Below, in pieces: positions 22,589-33,756 of a stretch of DNA of 64,000 nucleotides. Position numbers and translations under genes: made by a program. The first letter of the stretch is position 1; each line of letters opens with the position of its first letter. The stretch is from NCBI GenBank assembly GCA_034401135.1, contig JAWZSP010000002.1, positions 372,001 through 436,000 on the forward strand. The letters are read 5' to 3'. The DNA comes from Volutella citrinella. Taxonomy: Eukaryota > Ascomycota > Sordariomycetes > Hypocreales > Nectriaceae. The notes under the pieces are model-generated. The model worked only from the letters and a program-made list of their open reading frames with translations, was not told the DNA's origin and did not search any database.

Positions 22589-24405
22589 TCAGTGGCCCAA
22601 CCCCTTGGCCCTTGCGTTAGCAACGTCCTTCCAGTAGCGATCAGCAGTCTTCTCTCGCAAGTAGCGTCCATAGCGAGTGAAGAGGAACAAGCTTCCGTTC
22701 CACAACAGACCAATACCGGCCACAATGCAGTAGACCTGGAGATAGCCGCTGTGGTTGAGCCACGGGGTGACTCCGTAGTTGACGGCAAAGGACAGGGTGT
22801 TCCTGATCAGGACGCAGGTCGTAACCATTGAACCTGAAAGATCCGTGTAACTGGAGATGGCGTAGTTCAGGGCGGCACCGACACAAAGTGCGGCGTTGAT
22901 GGCGAGAGCAACCTGGGTGATGGCCAGGGAGAACCAGTGCAAGTGGAAGTGAACGCCGACGCCGTAGAGCACCATGGCGAAGGGGACCAGGAAAATGCTC
23001 AGCACGAAAACATAGAGGGCATGCTCCGGCTCCGAAATTCCGTTATTGCGACGAGCAAGACGGAGCGTGAGAATCTTCATGACGGTTCCGCAGTAGTAGC
23101 CACTGGAGTTACACGGTTAGTAACCTTCGAGTGAGGGTATCGCGACATGGATGCATCAACATACCCAATGATTGTGCCAAGGACACCACCGCCGTAAGCA
23201 GCGGCGACTCCAGCAGTGCTGAATCCGTATTTCGTAGTGTAGACTGTTCCAATGGTACCGTTCTAGATTGGTTGTTAATACAGCTACTCGTAATTACCAG
23301 CGTTGCGTGTTGCACATACCTGAAAGCCTTGGAAGACCAAGCTGTTGGCTCCGTAGAGCAGACCAGCGTACACCACGGCAGGATAGGTGAAGCCCTTGAA
23401 CGGCATCCACATGTGCTCGAGCATACGGTTGGGTCGGGGCTTGTCAATGAGGCCAAGCTTCTGCCAGTACGACTTACGGGGCCACTGGACCTCACCGCTC
23501 TCACGATCCTCGGGGGTTGCTGCAGTGGCCGACTTCTCGTTCTTGGAGTCACCCGACTCGGATGGCGTCTTGTCCGTACCCGCGACGACCTGGGGAGTGG
23601 TGGGAGCGTCGTGGTGCTTGCGGTCATAGTTGGTCTCCTCCATTAGGAAGAAGCAGTAGAAGAAGGCAAAGGCGTTGAAGATGGCGCACCACCAGAGAGT
23701 CCACTTCCAGCCCTGGCCGACGTTGATGAACCCGGAGATCATGGGAGCCAGCTTTCCGCAAAGGGCGAGGGCCCAGCCGTAGAGTGCAAGCCAGGTCGGA
23801 CGCTCGTGGCTGAACCAGATGTCGGTCACGGAGATTTCACACAGAGATTCGACGGGCGAGCCGAAGAAGCCCAAGAGAATACGGTTGGCCAGGTAGGGTC
23901 CGGAGGTAGTGCAGAGAGGGGCCGTCGCGAGCACAATGACGTTGGTAAGGCAGGAGAAGAGATAGACCGGGCGCTTTCCGTACTGGAGAGCGATGGCCTG
24001 CCAGAAGATACAGCCCCAGCCGTAGAACAGGAACTACAGGGTGATGTTAGCCACATTGAGAAAGTGTTAGAGTTGAGTTTCTAGGCGTACCATGATGCCA
24101 GTGCCATTGTTGATATCAGTGAGAGTCAGAGACGTGGCCTTGCGGATGGGGGTGACGACGGAGTAGACGGCGCTGGAGGGGATCGCGATCATGATGGTGT
24201 AGACGACGACGCAGCTTGTGGCCAGCACCTTGCGGCGGTACGACCAATTGAGTGGATCCTCGGGATCCTCGCTGGGACGGGGAATAAGGATAACATCCTC
24301 GACGCCCTTGCCCTCGGCGTGCTTGGAGCGGTCGAGTTTGCCCTCGATGTCGACGAGGCGAACCGTCCCGGGCGGGAAGCGCTCCTCCTCAATGCGGTCG
24401 GCCAT
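22589..24405 (-). CDS. MFS transporter, DHA1 family (HOL1-like)
   Basis: Exons 24405-24091, 24033-23320, 23262-23165 and 23102-22589 (introns 57, 57 and 62 nt) give 546 aa. The hydrophilic N-terminus ends in the DPEDPLNWS motif that marks fungal DHA1-type drug:proton antiporters, followed directly by the first membrane segment. About 12 membrane segments are visible, with a charged central loop (roughly residues 270-325) rich in Lys, Asp and Thr. Related proteins export drugs or natural products or move cations and polyamines; the HOL1 branch is known for polyamine and cation uptake. In a region with amine-degrading genes a polyamine substrate is attractive but unproven. It is convergent with the Gal80-like gene, 154 bp apart. 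Confidence 0.88.
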
Positions 24406-25597
24406 TGTTTAGCGGCAGCAGACGAAGCAGATCTCCAAAGGAAAAATGTACTGCGGATCGAGGAAATGAACCCCAGAAAAGAGGAATTGCCCAGATTTAT
24501 GGACAGACTGGCTGAGAGAGGGTGGTGAGGATCGAAGTGCATGAACCCTTGAAAAAGCAATTCCCTGCCGCAGCTTTTGTACTTGGAGAGGTTTTGCCCC
24601 GAACGCCTCGTCGCGTGGTCCTGGGCGATGGGACAAGGTCTGGCGCAGGTTGCAGATGCGAGTGCTTGGTTTGAGTTACATCTGGTTGGTGCTTATCTGT
24701 GGAGTGTGTGTGGAGGTGGTGGGTCGGCGACTGACTCCGTTCAAGGTCGGGGTATCGGGTTCGCTTCTCAAGCCCTTGGGGCGCCCTTGCGGCCCTTGTG
24801 CTAGCTAGCCCTGATAAGGCCAAGCTATCTGGACGAGTTGAGAAGCGAAAAATTGGTAAAAGTTGGCGACGCCGGTCGGTCTGAGTTGCCGCTCGCGATG
24901 AAGCGACGGCCCGATCCCCAGACGTCGTCACCTCAACCCCTGCGATGCCTGCCACGACATGACGCATGGCCGCGGCCGCTGGGGTTCTCGATTGCTTGTC
25001 GTCGTCGATATGCGCCCGCTGGTCTGGGGTCGATTGGCATTTCTCACCGACACGACGCAAGGCGAGGGCTGGCCAGACTCGCTGCAATCTCGACTCGAGA
25101 TACGGCACACTTGGTGCGGAATTTTGAAGCGACGCTCATTCTTGCGTATTTGCTCGCATATCGCAGCTTGCAGAGCTTCCAGCGTCGCTTGGTGATACGC
25201 ACAGACACTATTGTTTGGCTCCATTGGCTCCCGACGCTGTGGTAATGACACGTTCATGCAATGCGCTCCCACGAGGACATTTAGCGTGAACCATCACCAT
25301 CATTTGTCGAGGTCACAGCGCCACCAAAAATAGAAGTCAACGAAGGGTCACTGAGCAAGTTAGAAGATGCGCACTGCAATCCAGTGATGAGTGATCTGGT
25401 CGGCACATGAAGCGACTCTTTGAGAATGCATATCCTCACGTAGTCTATTACTCTAGCAGTATCATGTCCACATCTCAGATCCCATCGACAGAGTCACAGA
25501 AGCCCAAGTGGCGAGATTACCGATAAATGGATTTATGACTGGTCGATTCTTCTACTTGAACTGATGCTCTAATGCCTATCTCCACCCCGCCCGGCCA
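24406..25597. other. Intergenic, MFS promoter and amidase 3' flank
   Basis: Nearly 1.2 kb without a credible gene. Open frames on both strands near 24500-25240 give low-complexity Arg/Ser/Thr-rich products and I regard them as chance. The region near 24540-24900 is the likely promoter of the MFS gene. Confidence 0.5.
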
Positions 25598-27484
25598 TTA
25601 CTCCCTGCCCATCGCGCGCTCAACCTCCACCAGCGCAGCGAGAACCTTCTCGTCCTCCTGCCTTCTGCCAATAATCTGCAGGCCAACTGGTGCGCCCGCA
25701 AACACCTCGGCGTCATACATGTCGTACACAAACTTGTCCTGGTCGTTCTTGGGCACGTAGCTGGTGTCCTTGACATCGACAGCAGGGTCGACCTTGGTGA
25801 CGGGGAACACAACGCCTGGGTAATCCAGCAGATTCCAGTGTGATGTATAGCCCCAGTATCGGGACTGGTTGTGGGGAGTGGCGGCACCAAAGTTGGGCGG
25901 GCATAGGATGATGTCCACCTCTTGACCGTCATCTTGTTCTGTCTCGGTCCATGCCTTGGCATACATGGCACGGTATGTGTCTCTCTCGACGCATAGCTTA
26001 ATGAAAGTCAGTCATGATCAAGTGAGCATAGTACAAGGACGACATACCTTCCAGAGCTCGTGCATAGTGCAGTCCTTGACCGTAGGCTGTTCATGGAGAA
26101 TAAACTTGGTCAAGGGATCGACCGGCTCACCAGCCTCCTCCATCATGGCGATGACCTCCTTTCCACCATCGGGCCAGTAGAGGGCAGCTGTAATATCCCA
26201 ACCCTTCTGGTGGTCGAGGTGTTCGCAGTTCCAGTCCACGACAGTCATGCCTGCCTTGCGGCATGCATCGGCAACCTCTCGCAAGGCTCGGATCATCGGT
26301 GGGTGAGGCTTCACAACGCCATCCCACCACTGCACGGCAACCTTCAACGGTCGTTCAAACTTGTATGGTGTCCACGGCTTGACTGTCAGGGATGGGTCCA
26401 GCCGCCACGGCTTGGCATCCAGCGCCACCTTCATGAACAGCTCTAGCGCGTCACGGTCAACGGCCATGGGCCCAGGGCAGCCTGGGATGGTCTCCCTGCC
26501 GGCATTGGGGTTTCTTGAGCCCGTAGTGGCAATACGCTTAGCAGTAGGTCTGGGTCACATCAAGTCAGCATACCCTTCCCTCAGCAGGTGGTTTACATGA
26601 CCTACTTGAAACCGTAGATGCCAACATGGGCAGCTGGGCAGCGGATACTGCCGCCAATGTCTGATCCCACACCCTAGCTCCCTTGTTAGCGTGGCCCTTT
26701 ATGCACTCGTGTTGTGCTCCCGCCGCCTCGCATGCTTACCAGGATGCTGCCGCGCATGCCCAGCAGGGCCGATTCTCCACCCGAGCTTCCGCCAGGCGTG
26801 AGGTTCCGGTTATACGGGTTGACAGTCCTCCCGAATACATGACTGTTCGTCTCTAAATGCATTATAGCCTGGGGCTGGGTCGTCCTCGCATAGAAGACGC
26901 ACCCTTCCTTCCAAAAGGCGTCGTACATGGCATTAGACCCATGCTTCTTGCCGATCCAGGCCACCATGCTTGCATGTGTGGTAACATTGTCGCCCACCAT
27001 GCCCTGGTGCTCCTTGGCTGAGATGGGCAGACCGAAAAGGGCTCCCTGGGGCTCGGGCAAAGAATCTAGATATTTGGCTCGTTCAATGGCCTGGTCCCAG
27101 AGGAGCTCTGTAAGGCAGTTGGTCTATAAAGTCAGGGGTGTAAGCATATAACTGAATAAATCTTGTGGCATGGCTTATAAGACATACAGCAGCCTGGGCC
27201 AACGCTGCTCTGCGAAGGAAAGCGCGCGTCACTTCTTCCACTGAAATTTTCCTCTCGCGCATGAGGGCAAGAAGTTGTGTAATGGGGTATTTTTCAGTAA
27301 TCTCGATCTCTCGCGGCGTCAAGACTTCCTTGGGCAGGCCCTGGGAACTGAGAGGCAGCGTGTCTGGGATGTCATCAAGCTTTGGCTCGACCTTGGCCAG
27401 GGATGCAGCACGTTGCGCCCTGGCCCAGTTCACTTTCTCCTCACAAGTCTTCATTTGAGAGGGGTCGCTTGTAGTGATCAACAT
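25598..27484 (-). CDS. Amidase signature family, acetamidase-like
   Basis: Five exons (27484-27188, 27123-26740, 26673-26606, 26549-26048, 25996-25598; introns 64, 66, 56 and 51 nt) give 549 aa, the typical size of fungal acetamidase-like enzymes. The Ser-cis-Ser-Lys triad is complete: Lys136 in SAKEH, Ser212 in GGSSGGE and Ser236 in GSDIGGSIRCP. The enzyme hydrolyses an amide to the acid and ammonia, or to an amine. The substrate pocket cannot be read from the sequence. A DHA1 carrier lies downstream and an ARG81-like regulator upstream, both on the same strand. The second in-frame ATG at 27454 is an alternative start. Confidence 0.93.
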
Positions 27485-29427
27485 CTTGCTCTGTAATGTT
27501 GTGTATAAAAATGAATAATAATTCCGGCAGAAGTAATTCAGGTCGACGCGATGTAATTTGGTTGGTGAGTGTGATGGCGAGCGGGAGTCTTAAAGCACAC
27601 GTGATGCGGCTTGGGAGGCAGCGTGCCACAGTGGGCTATAATTTGCATGAATAATGCCGCTTTGGCGTTATCTGCCATTGTGGAATCTAATGGCGACGTC
27701 CCCTCTTAATCAACGAATTCCCCACCGCCCCGTCATCCTAATCTGCGCACCTTGATTGGCAGGGCTCCGTCCCGTCGCTGTGTTTGACCGTTTCTGCGCC
27801 CTGTCGCTTCATTGGAACAGGCAGCTCGCCTTGCCGCAATCTGCACAAGATAGCTCCCTAAGGCTGTCAGTCCCTTATCGCCCGACCCATGGATGGGGCG
27901 AGTGGTGGCGCCAGGTGTGCGAGCACATTGAAGATGCTATTTGCCTACCCTAGACTGCTATCTTTAACCCAAGGATTACGGCCTTGTTGCGCAAAGGCTG
28001 CCCAATATCTAATTGTCTTAACTCTATGAATTAGGATCGTGATATTTTTGTTCGCTTTGGTCTTTACATGCGGGAGTGCCCCAACATCCTGCACCGCTGG
28101 TTCGCTCAACGTGTGTTTGAGTCATGATATTGAACGTAGCACCTGCACATTTCCACATAAAAGCGGTCTACCACCAACAGAGCAGGCGGGTGAGCGCCAC
28201 TTGCCCTCGCCCGGTTTATTCCCAAAAGCCAGCCGGTCAGCGGACACCCAACATTGACCAGTGGATTGCCCAGTGGCCCCCATGGCCGAACACCCGCGTA
28301 CTCTCCTGCTGCACTTCCGCTTCCACGATTACCCCCCCATCCTTCTCCGCGATCGCAAAAACAACGTGAACAACGGTCCCACCTAGCATCAAAACTTTAC
28401 GTAAGTCGGCAGCCTGCATCCTGGGGGAGGAATGCGAATAGGTGGGCCTTCAGCGCATGGACCGGCACCCACATCTGAGGCCGTTGCCTGCCAGGCATTT
28501 CCGTGTCTGGGGTTTCCACGCTAATCAACAGGGTATTGCCAGGCCCTTGGGTCTCCCTCCGGGCTTTTTGTTCCCCAAATTACCCGGCCAGAGACGGAGA
28601 AGTCTCGGCGTCGGGCATAACGTGGTGCTGGGTGTTCCCCGATTGGAGGACTGTTCCGCCTAGGGAGAGCGAGGGCTTGGTGCTAGGGGGCGGATACAAA
28701 CCGGAAATCTGCCCACGAGGTCAACGATTAGCGTATACCCTTGCCGGACAACGCATCGCTGAATCCGGGGTGGGAAAAGCAACTGAGCGGAGACGAGCCG
28801 CCTTGATCAGGAAGTTGAAGGAGGTCTGGGGATTTCACTCCACATGACCCCGGCTTGGGGAAATAGACTTGGGCAGCTCATGGCGTACGCGGGCTATGAC
28901 CAGGCACTTTGCAGTCCCAGCGCAGCTGAGGTTGGCTAGGGGAAATGATGTGGACCTGGTAGGTATCACCCAGGGCCAACGGGGCAAGCAATAGCGACGC
29001 AGCGTCGCATCGTCGGGTCTGTCGAATTGGAGCCCCATGCATCTAGCCCAAGAGCGTGAATCACCAGCTGTCAATTACCAACCATCAGGGTCCCAAGGGA
29101 TAGGTTTGGGTTACGCGATTCTGGGGTCATCTGGCTTCCCCGGACTGTCCAGACATGGGTCGGAAGGACGGCCGTTCGGCTGTCGACTTGACATTTCTCT
29201 ATTAGTAGTCGATGCTCCACAAGCGCAAGACCCGAATAACCTCGGGATATTGCTAAGCAATGCAAGGCGTAGTCCCGTTGATCGCTCGATCTGCCAAAGG
29301 TATCGCGCAGGTGTCTGTCGCAATCGCTCGGGTACATAATCACAGAACATGCAATGCACAAGGAGTTAGCATCTTGGGCAAGAGACGTTGGAGGGAAAGC
29401 GTGGGCATCATGTTCATTGGGTATTCA
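27485..29427. other. Gene-free stretch of 1.9 kb
   Basis: No convincing gene on either strand. Short open frames occur but none has a recognisable motif or plausible splice partner. The right part is the 3' flank of the next regulator and the left 200 bp the amidase promoter. Not obviously AT-mutated by RIP. Confidence 0.55.
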
Positions 29428-31873
29428 TCAACTCAACATCAGGACTGAACCTGTCCGCTCCACGACACTCCGCCATCTACTTGTAAGCTTGTTTTCCGCC
29501 GAGGGTCCATCCTTCCACACATCATTCAGCACACTGATTCCCGTCCTCACCGACGCAATTCCATACGGCTCTACTTGCGTGTACCACGCCTTGAACCGAT
29601 TCTGCAGCACCGGATCAAAGGCCTCGCTGCCAGCCACAAAGGCGGGCCAGTACAGGGGCGCGGCCAGGATGCAAGTCTTGGCCTTGAGCTGCTCAATCGC
29701 CTCGATGCTGTTGAGCACGACTTGCACGTGGGATTTCAGATACACGTGTCTGATGAGGCGTATGTGCTGAGCAAAGTAGATGATGAGGGCGTTGTGGAAA
29801 GCAATGGTCGTTTCGCGGATGATTTCTGAGCTCGTACTCCCGTCCTGCGTGAACCGGTCCAGATAGCCCGCGTCCGAGTCCCAGTTGATTATGTTCGTTT
29901 CGAGTTGCTCACACGGCCCCTCTAGTTCCTCCGGGATGAAGGCGATGCCGACGGTTTTCCGCGCATCCGTGACTTGGTTGATCAGCTCCGTCGCCCTGGC
30001 GAGGAGCACTAGCAGGCTCTGTGGCACACCGTAGATACACTCGTATGTGCTCATCTGAACACCGGACGCATTCGCATGTGAGACGGGCGAATTCGGCTCG
30101 TCGATGAGTGTCATGACATCTGGGGCGGGGTCGGAAAGGAGCCGTCCTACTTCGGTGTTGGGCGAAGTGCCCACGTCAGAGCCCTTGCTGGAACCCTTGA
30201 CAGAGGTGCTCTCGTATATAACTCTTAGGTAGAAGTATATCCGGTGCAGTGAGCGAGCCTTGGCTGAATATTTTCTTTTCCAGCTCCGTGCGTGGCTCAT
30301 AAACCGGAAGGCACCGTCGAGATGAATGGCATTATTGCTGTTGTCACCAGACATTACCTGGGTAGATAAAGTTAGCAACCGAGGGTTGATACAAGTGCAA
30401 AGCTGCAACGAACGTTTATAGTAATCATGGACAGCATGGTAGCAATGAGCTCCTTGTACTTGGGCGGCGAGTGCGAGGACGAGTTGCCCTCGACGGTATC
30501 CTTGAGGAGCTTGATTGCCCGCCCGCGAAACATGATGGCCTCGTTGGCCCACCTGATGGATTCATCGCTGCATGAGCGAGACTTGCTATCGTTTGATAGA
30601 TAAAACGCACTAATGGAGAGCAATGCGTTTCTCAGAGCATTCCGTGTCGCTGATGTCGAGCCTTCGAGGCTCAGCTGGCCAGCGCTCTGGAGCACCCTCG
30701 GCAGATGAATCGTCTTCCATGGGCTCTTGTTGTTGTCAATGACACAAAACAAGTGCACAACTCGATGCGAATAATGGTATATTAGGAATCGTTCCAGATT
30801 CGACATGTGTACTGGTGACGGGTTGCGGACGATGGCCCCACCAGTGGCTTCCCACCAGAAGTGACGAGGTCGTGCATGTAGGTGCTTGTATTCTTGCCGG
30901 GTGCACTCCTCCAGGGTGGCATCATCGTGACTGACATGAGTGGGCGGAGTTTCATCCAGGGAGTCGGGTGAGTTGTTGCTATTATTAAGGACGAGGGAAG
31001 AGTCTGATGCCGGGCCCTCGTCTGAGAAACCAGTGTCCTGGGGAAAGTCTAGGAGCGGCCTGAGGGATTCTAGGGATAGGTAAGGGAAAGACAGGCCGGG
31101 GTCGTGGTCGGTTGGCATCCAGGGATCCGCCGTGACGGACTCGGGGATGCCGGGGAGAGATTCAGTGGGATCGGGGGAAGGGATATCATCATTAGAGTAC
31201 AGGTTGAAGACACCAAAGTTGCAGAGAACAAGGTGATCGTCGGCCCTCCGACTTGATGTGCACTCTACACCAAAGTCGTCGATACACCGCAAGATTTCAT
31301 CAATCTCGGCGATGGGAAGCGGCGTCGGGCCGGATTCTAGTCGAGTTAGCAGCAGCACCACGACCGCACCACGGACAACGTATGAACACTATGCATGACC
31401 AACAACTTACCAGCTACGATGCGGCTCCTCTGGTACTTTGCCGGCGGCGGCTGGGGCGACGTCGATCGCTTCCCACTGCCGCTGAGCAGGCCCGGCCCCG
31501 ACTCGGGAGCCATCCAGCGAAGCCGCACCTCATAGCCCTCGCACTCGAGGTTCTTGGAGTCGCACTGCATGCAGACGGGCCGGGCCTCGTCGCACTTGAC
31601 CTTGCGCGCGCGGCAGGTCCAGCACCCGGTGAAGGTCTTGACACGCTTGCTGCGCTTCGCAGGCCCGCCGGCTGGGAGCGACATGGCCCCGGGTGGTTCT
31701 GCAGCAGCAGCAGCAGCAGCAGGCGTCGGTCGATCCAGCGAGGCGCAAGGGTCCAGTGTCCGAAGGTCTCCCGTGCCACAGGACAGTGGCGTGTTTGGGG
31801 TGGAAGGGGAAGTATCGGGGCAGCTGGAAAGGAAGTTGGGAGCGGCGGCGGGCAGATAAGGGCTCCTCTCCAC
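29428..31873 (-). CDS. Zn2Cys6 transcription factor, ARG81/ArcA-like (second copy)
   Basis: Exons 31873-31411, 31336-30414 and 30357-29428 (introns 74 and 56 nt) give 771 aa. A seven-alanine run at 52-58 precedes the zinc cluster with Cys84, 87, 94, 101, 104 and 111. The FTGCWTC...CDEARP...CEGYEVRLRW block is the ARG81 hallmark. The second donor is GTTCGT, less usual, but the join restores the conserved INVMSGD segment before a family-typical HLDGA. The C-terminal regulatory domain is of the PF11951 type. It resembles the regulator at the left edge, so the two may be distant paralogues. Nearest genes are the amidase downstream and the FMN dehydrogenase upstream on the same strand. Confidence 0.88.
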
Positions 31874-32457
31874 CCTCTGCGAGACGCCCCGTATTTCTCG
31901 TCGACATGCCTGGCGCTAATGGCCCGAGCTACTGGGCCGCCTGTTTATCGGTTCCCTGCAGTGGACGCGGGGCAGTGGGATGGGCCATGGCTGGTGAGAG
32001 ATTGGGGAGGGGTGTTCTCGTTCGGGGATCGGTGGGATCTGGCCGGGGCTGGTGCTGCAAAGGACATGTCATTCAAGCGACTCATCACCTGGGGGCCTGC
32101 GCGCGATATAACGTCGACATGCCGGACGCCGAACGAGGCGGACGTCGACTTGATTCGGTCTACTGTACCGTGATATGGTATAGCCTAACGTCCATGTCGG
32201 AGCCGATGACGAGGATTCCCCTGCGGGATTTCCACCGCCTTTCCTCAACAGCGGGCGCAACCCTCGACGATGATGTGACAGAAACCAACCCCCATCGAAT
32301 CCTGGCATGTAGCCCCATATGGATGATGATGATGATGATGATGATGGCCCCTGGTTCGCTTTCTTGAAAATGAATGCTTGCGTTTTAGTTGGAGATGGAA
32401 AATTCGTTCTATACCTTCACTTTCTTTTCGCCCAATTATTCCTCTTCCCCGCTTCGC
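31874..32457. other. Intergenic with (GAT)8 microsatellite
   Basis: This 584-bp stretch is the promoter of the regulator and the 3' flank of the FMN dehydrogenase. A pure GAT trinucleotide run of eight units lies at 32322-32345. No gene is seen. Confidence 0.6.
32322..32345. repeat. (GAT)8 microsatellite
   Basis: Eight uninterrupted GAT units in non-coding sequence. Confidence 0.9.
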
Positions 32458-33756
32458 TCACAACTTGGAGATGCCGAACCCGTCCCGCCTGATGACGCCG
32501 AGGCTGTCCTTGGTAATGTCACTCACCTGCCTCACCCCCGCCAGGGCCATGGTCCGGCTCAGCTCCCGCTCCAGGATGTTCATGACCGTCTCAACCCCGG
32601 CCTGCCCGTCGTAAGCCAAGCCCCAGAGCGCCGGCCGCCCGACGTGGACAAACGCGGCCCCGAGCGCCAGCGCCTTGAAGACGTCGGCTCCGGTGCGCAC
32701 GCCGCCGTCGAGAATCACGGGGATGCGGCCCCGGACGGCCTCGACAATTTCGGGCAGCGCCTCAATGGTCGAGCAGGTCGTGCTCAGCTGCCGTCCGCCG
32801 TGGTTGGAGACGATGATGGCGTCGACGCCGTGCTCGACGGCCAGGGCGGCGTCCTCGCCCGACATGATGCCCTTGAGGATGATGCGCATCTTGGTGACGC
32901 TGCGGAGGAAGCTCATGGCCTTGGTCCACGTGAGGCTGGAGCTGTGCATGGTCGACCCGGACGAGGCCAGCAGTGCGTTGGCCTCGGCTGCCGATCGAGC
33001 GTTCATAAGCTGGCGGTTGATGCTGGGCAACTTGGATGGCGTCGCCATGGCCTGCGAGTTGGGTAAGCTCATGCCAGGCGGGAGGACGACGGCCGTCTTG
33101 CGTTCTGCCAGTCGGTTTCCTAGCACGGGGGTGTCCACAGTGACGACCAAAGCCTCGTATCCAGCGGCTATTGCACATGTCAGCTGCGATTCCGTAGTGT
33201 TACTCATTATCGGTGACAGACCTTCCGCCCGACGGATGAGCTTGACGCTCTTCTGGACGTCTTCGTATACGTAGAGCTGCATCCACAGCGGCGGCAACGG
33301 TGTGGCCGACTGAACGTGGGTATCTAGCCGCGCCTGCGCGACATCCTCAAGAGAAGTCGTCGATTGCGACGACAAGGTCATGTTGACGCCCATCGTAGCA
33401 GCAGCCCTGACCACGTCGAGCTCACCATTACCACCAGCCAGCTTCTGCATTGCGCTGGGAGCAATGCCGATGGGCATAGTCGAGGACCATCCGAATAGCT
33501 TACATGATGTATCAACACGCGAGACATCAACAAGCACCCTCGGTCGGATACACAGCCTGTTGGGCGGGTGAGCATCTTGCCCATCTGTATGACGGACAAG
33601 TCATTGCACATACCTGGAAAACCCCGTAACGTTGCGCCTCAGAGCCTCTTCGTCGTCCGAACCCGACGCGTAAAAGTCGTAAATGTGCTTGGGCAGCCTC
33701 TCCTTGGCAGCAGCCTCAACTTGGGCCAAGGTCAACGGATCGACGGTGGAGGACAT
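32458..33756 (-). CDS. FMN-dependent alpha-hydroxyacid dehydrogenase/oxidase
   Basis: Exons 33756-33614, 33556-33222 and 33167-32458 give 395 aa. The first intron is 57 nt. The second, 54 nt, keeps the frame if retained, but removing it restores the family-typical RRAEAAGYEALVVTVDTP join; its donor is GTCTGT and it has a CTGAC branch site. The barrel enzyme oxidises L-2-hydroxyacids such as lactate or glycolate to 2-oxoacids. Signature elements are the YASGSDDE loop near 29-36, DTPVLGNR, the lysine in RIILKGI, and catalytic His in SNHGGRQL at about 282. The Asp that often follows RQL is Ser here. The start at 33756 is preferred because the 11-residue upstream extension is not family-like. No targeting signal is obvious, though a C-terminal SKL-related GISKL ends the protein, suggesting peroxisomal import. 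Confidence 0.92.

Noticed and set aside
24497..25108. 203-codon minus-strand frame upstream of the MFS gene
   Set aside because: Low-complexity Arg/Thr/Ser/His-rich product, no domain, overlaps the likely MFS promoter.
27485..29427. RIP-mutated transposon relic in the 1.9-kb gap
   Set aside because: No transposase-like frame, no terminal repeats and no strong AT shift are visible.
31253..32173. Plus-strand frame over the start of the second ARG81-like gene
   Set aside because: Opposite a Zn2Cys6-encoding exon; codons reflect the complement of GC-rich coding sequence.
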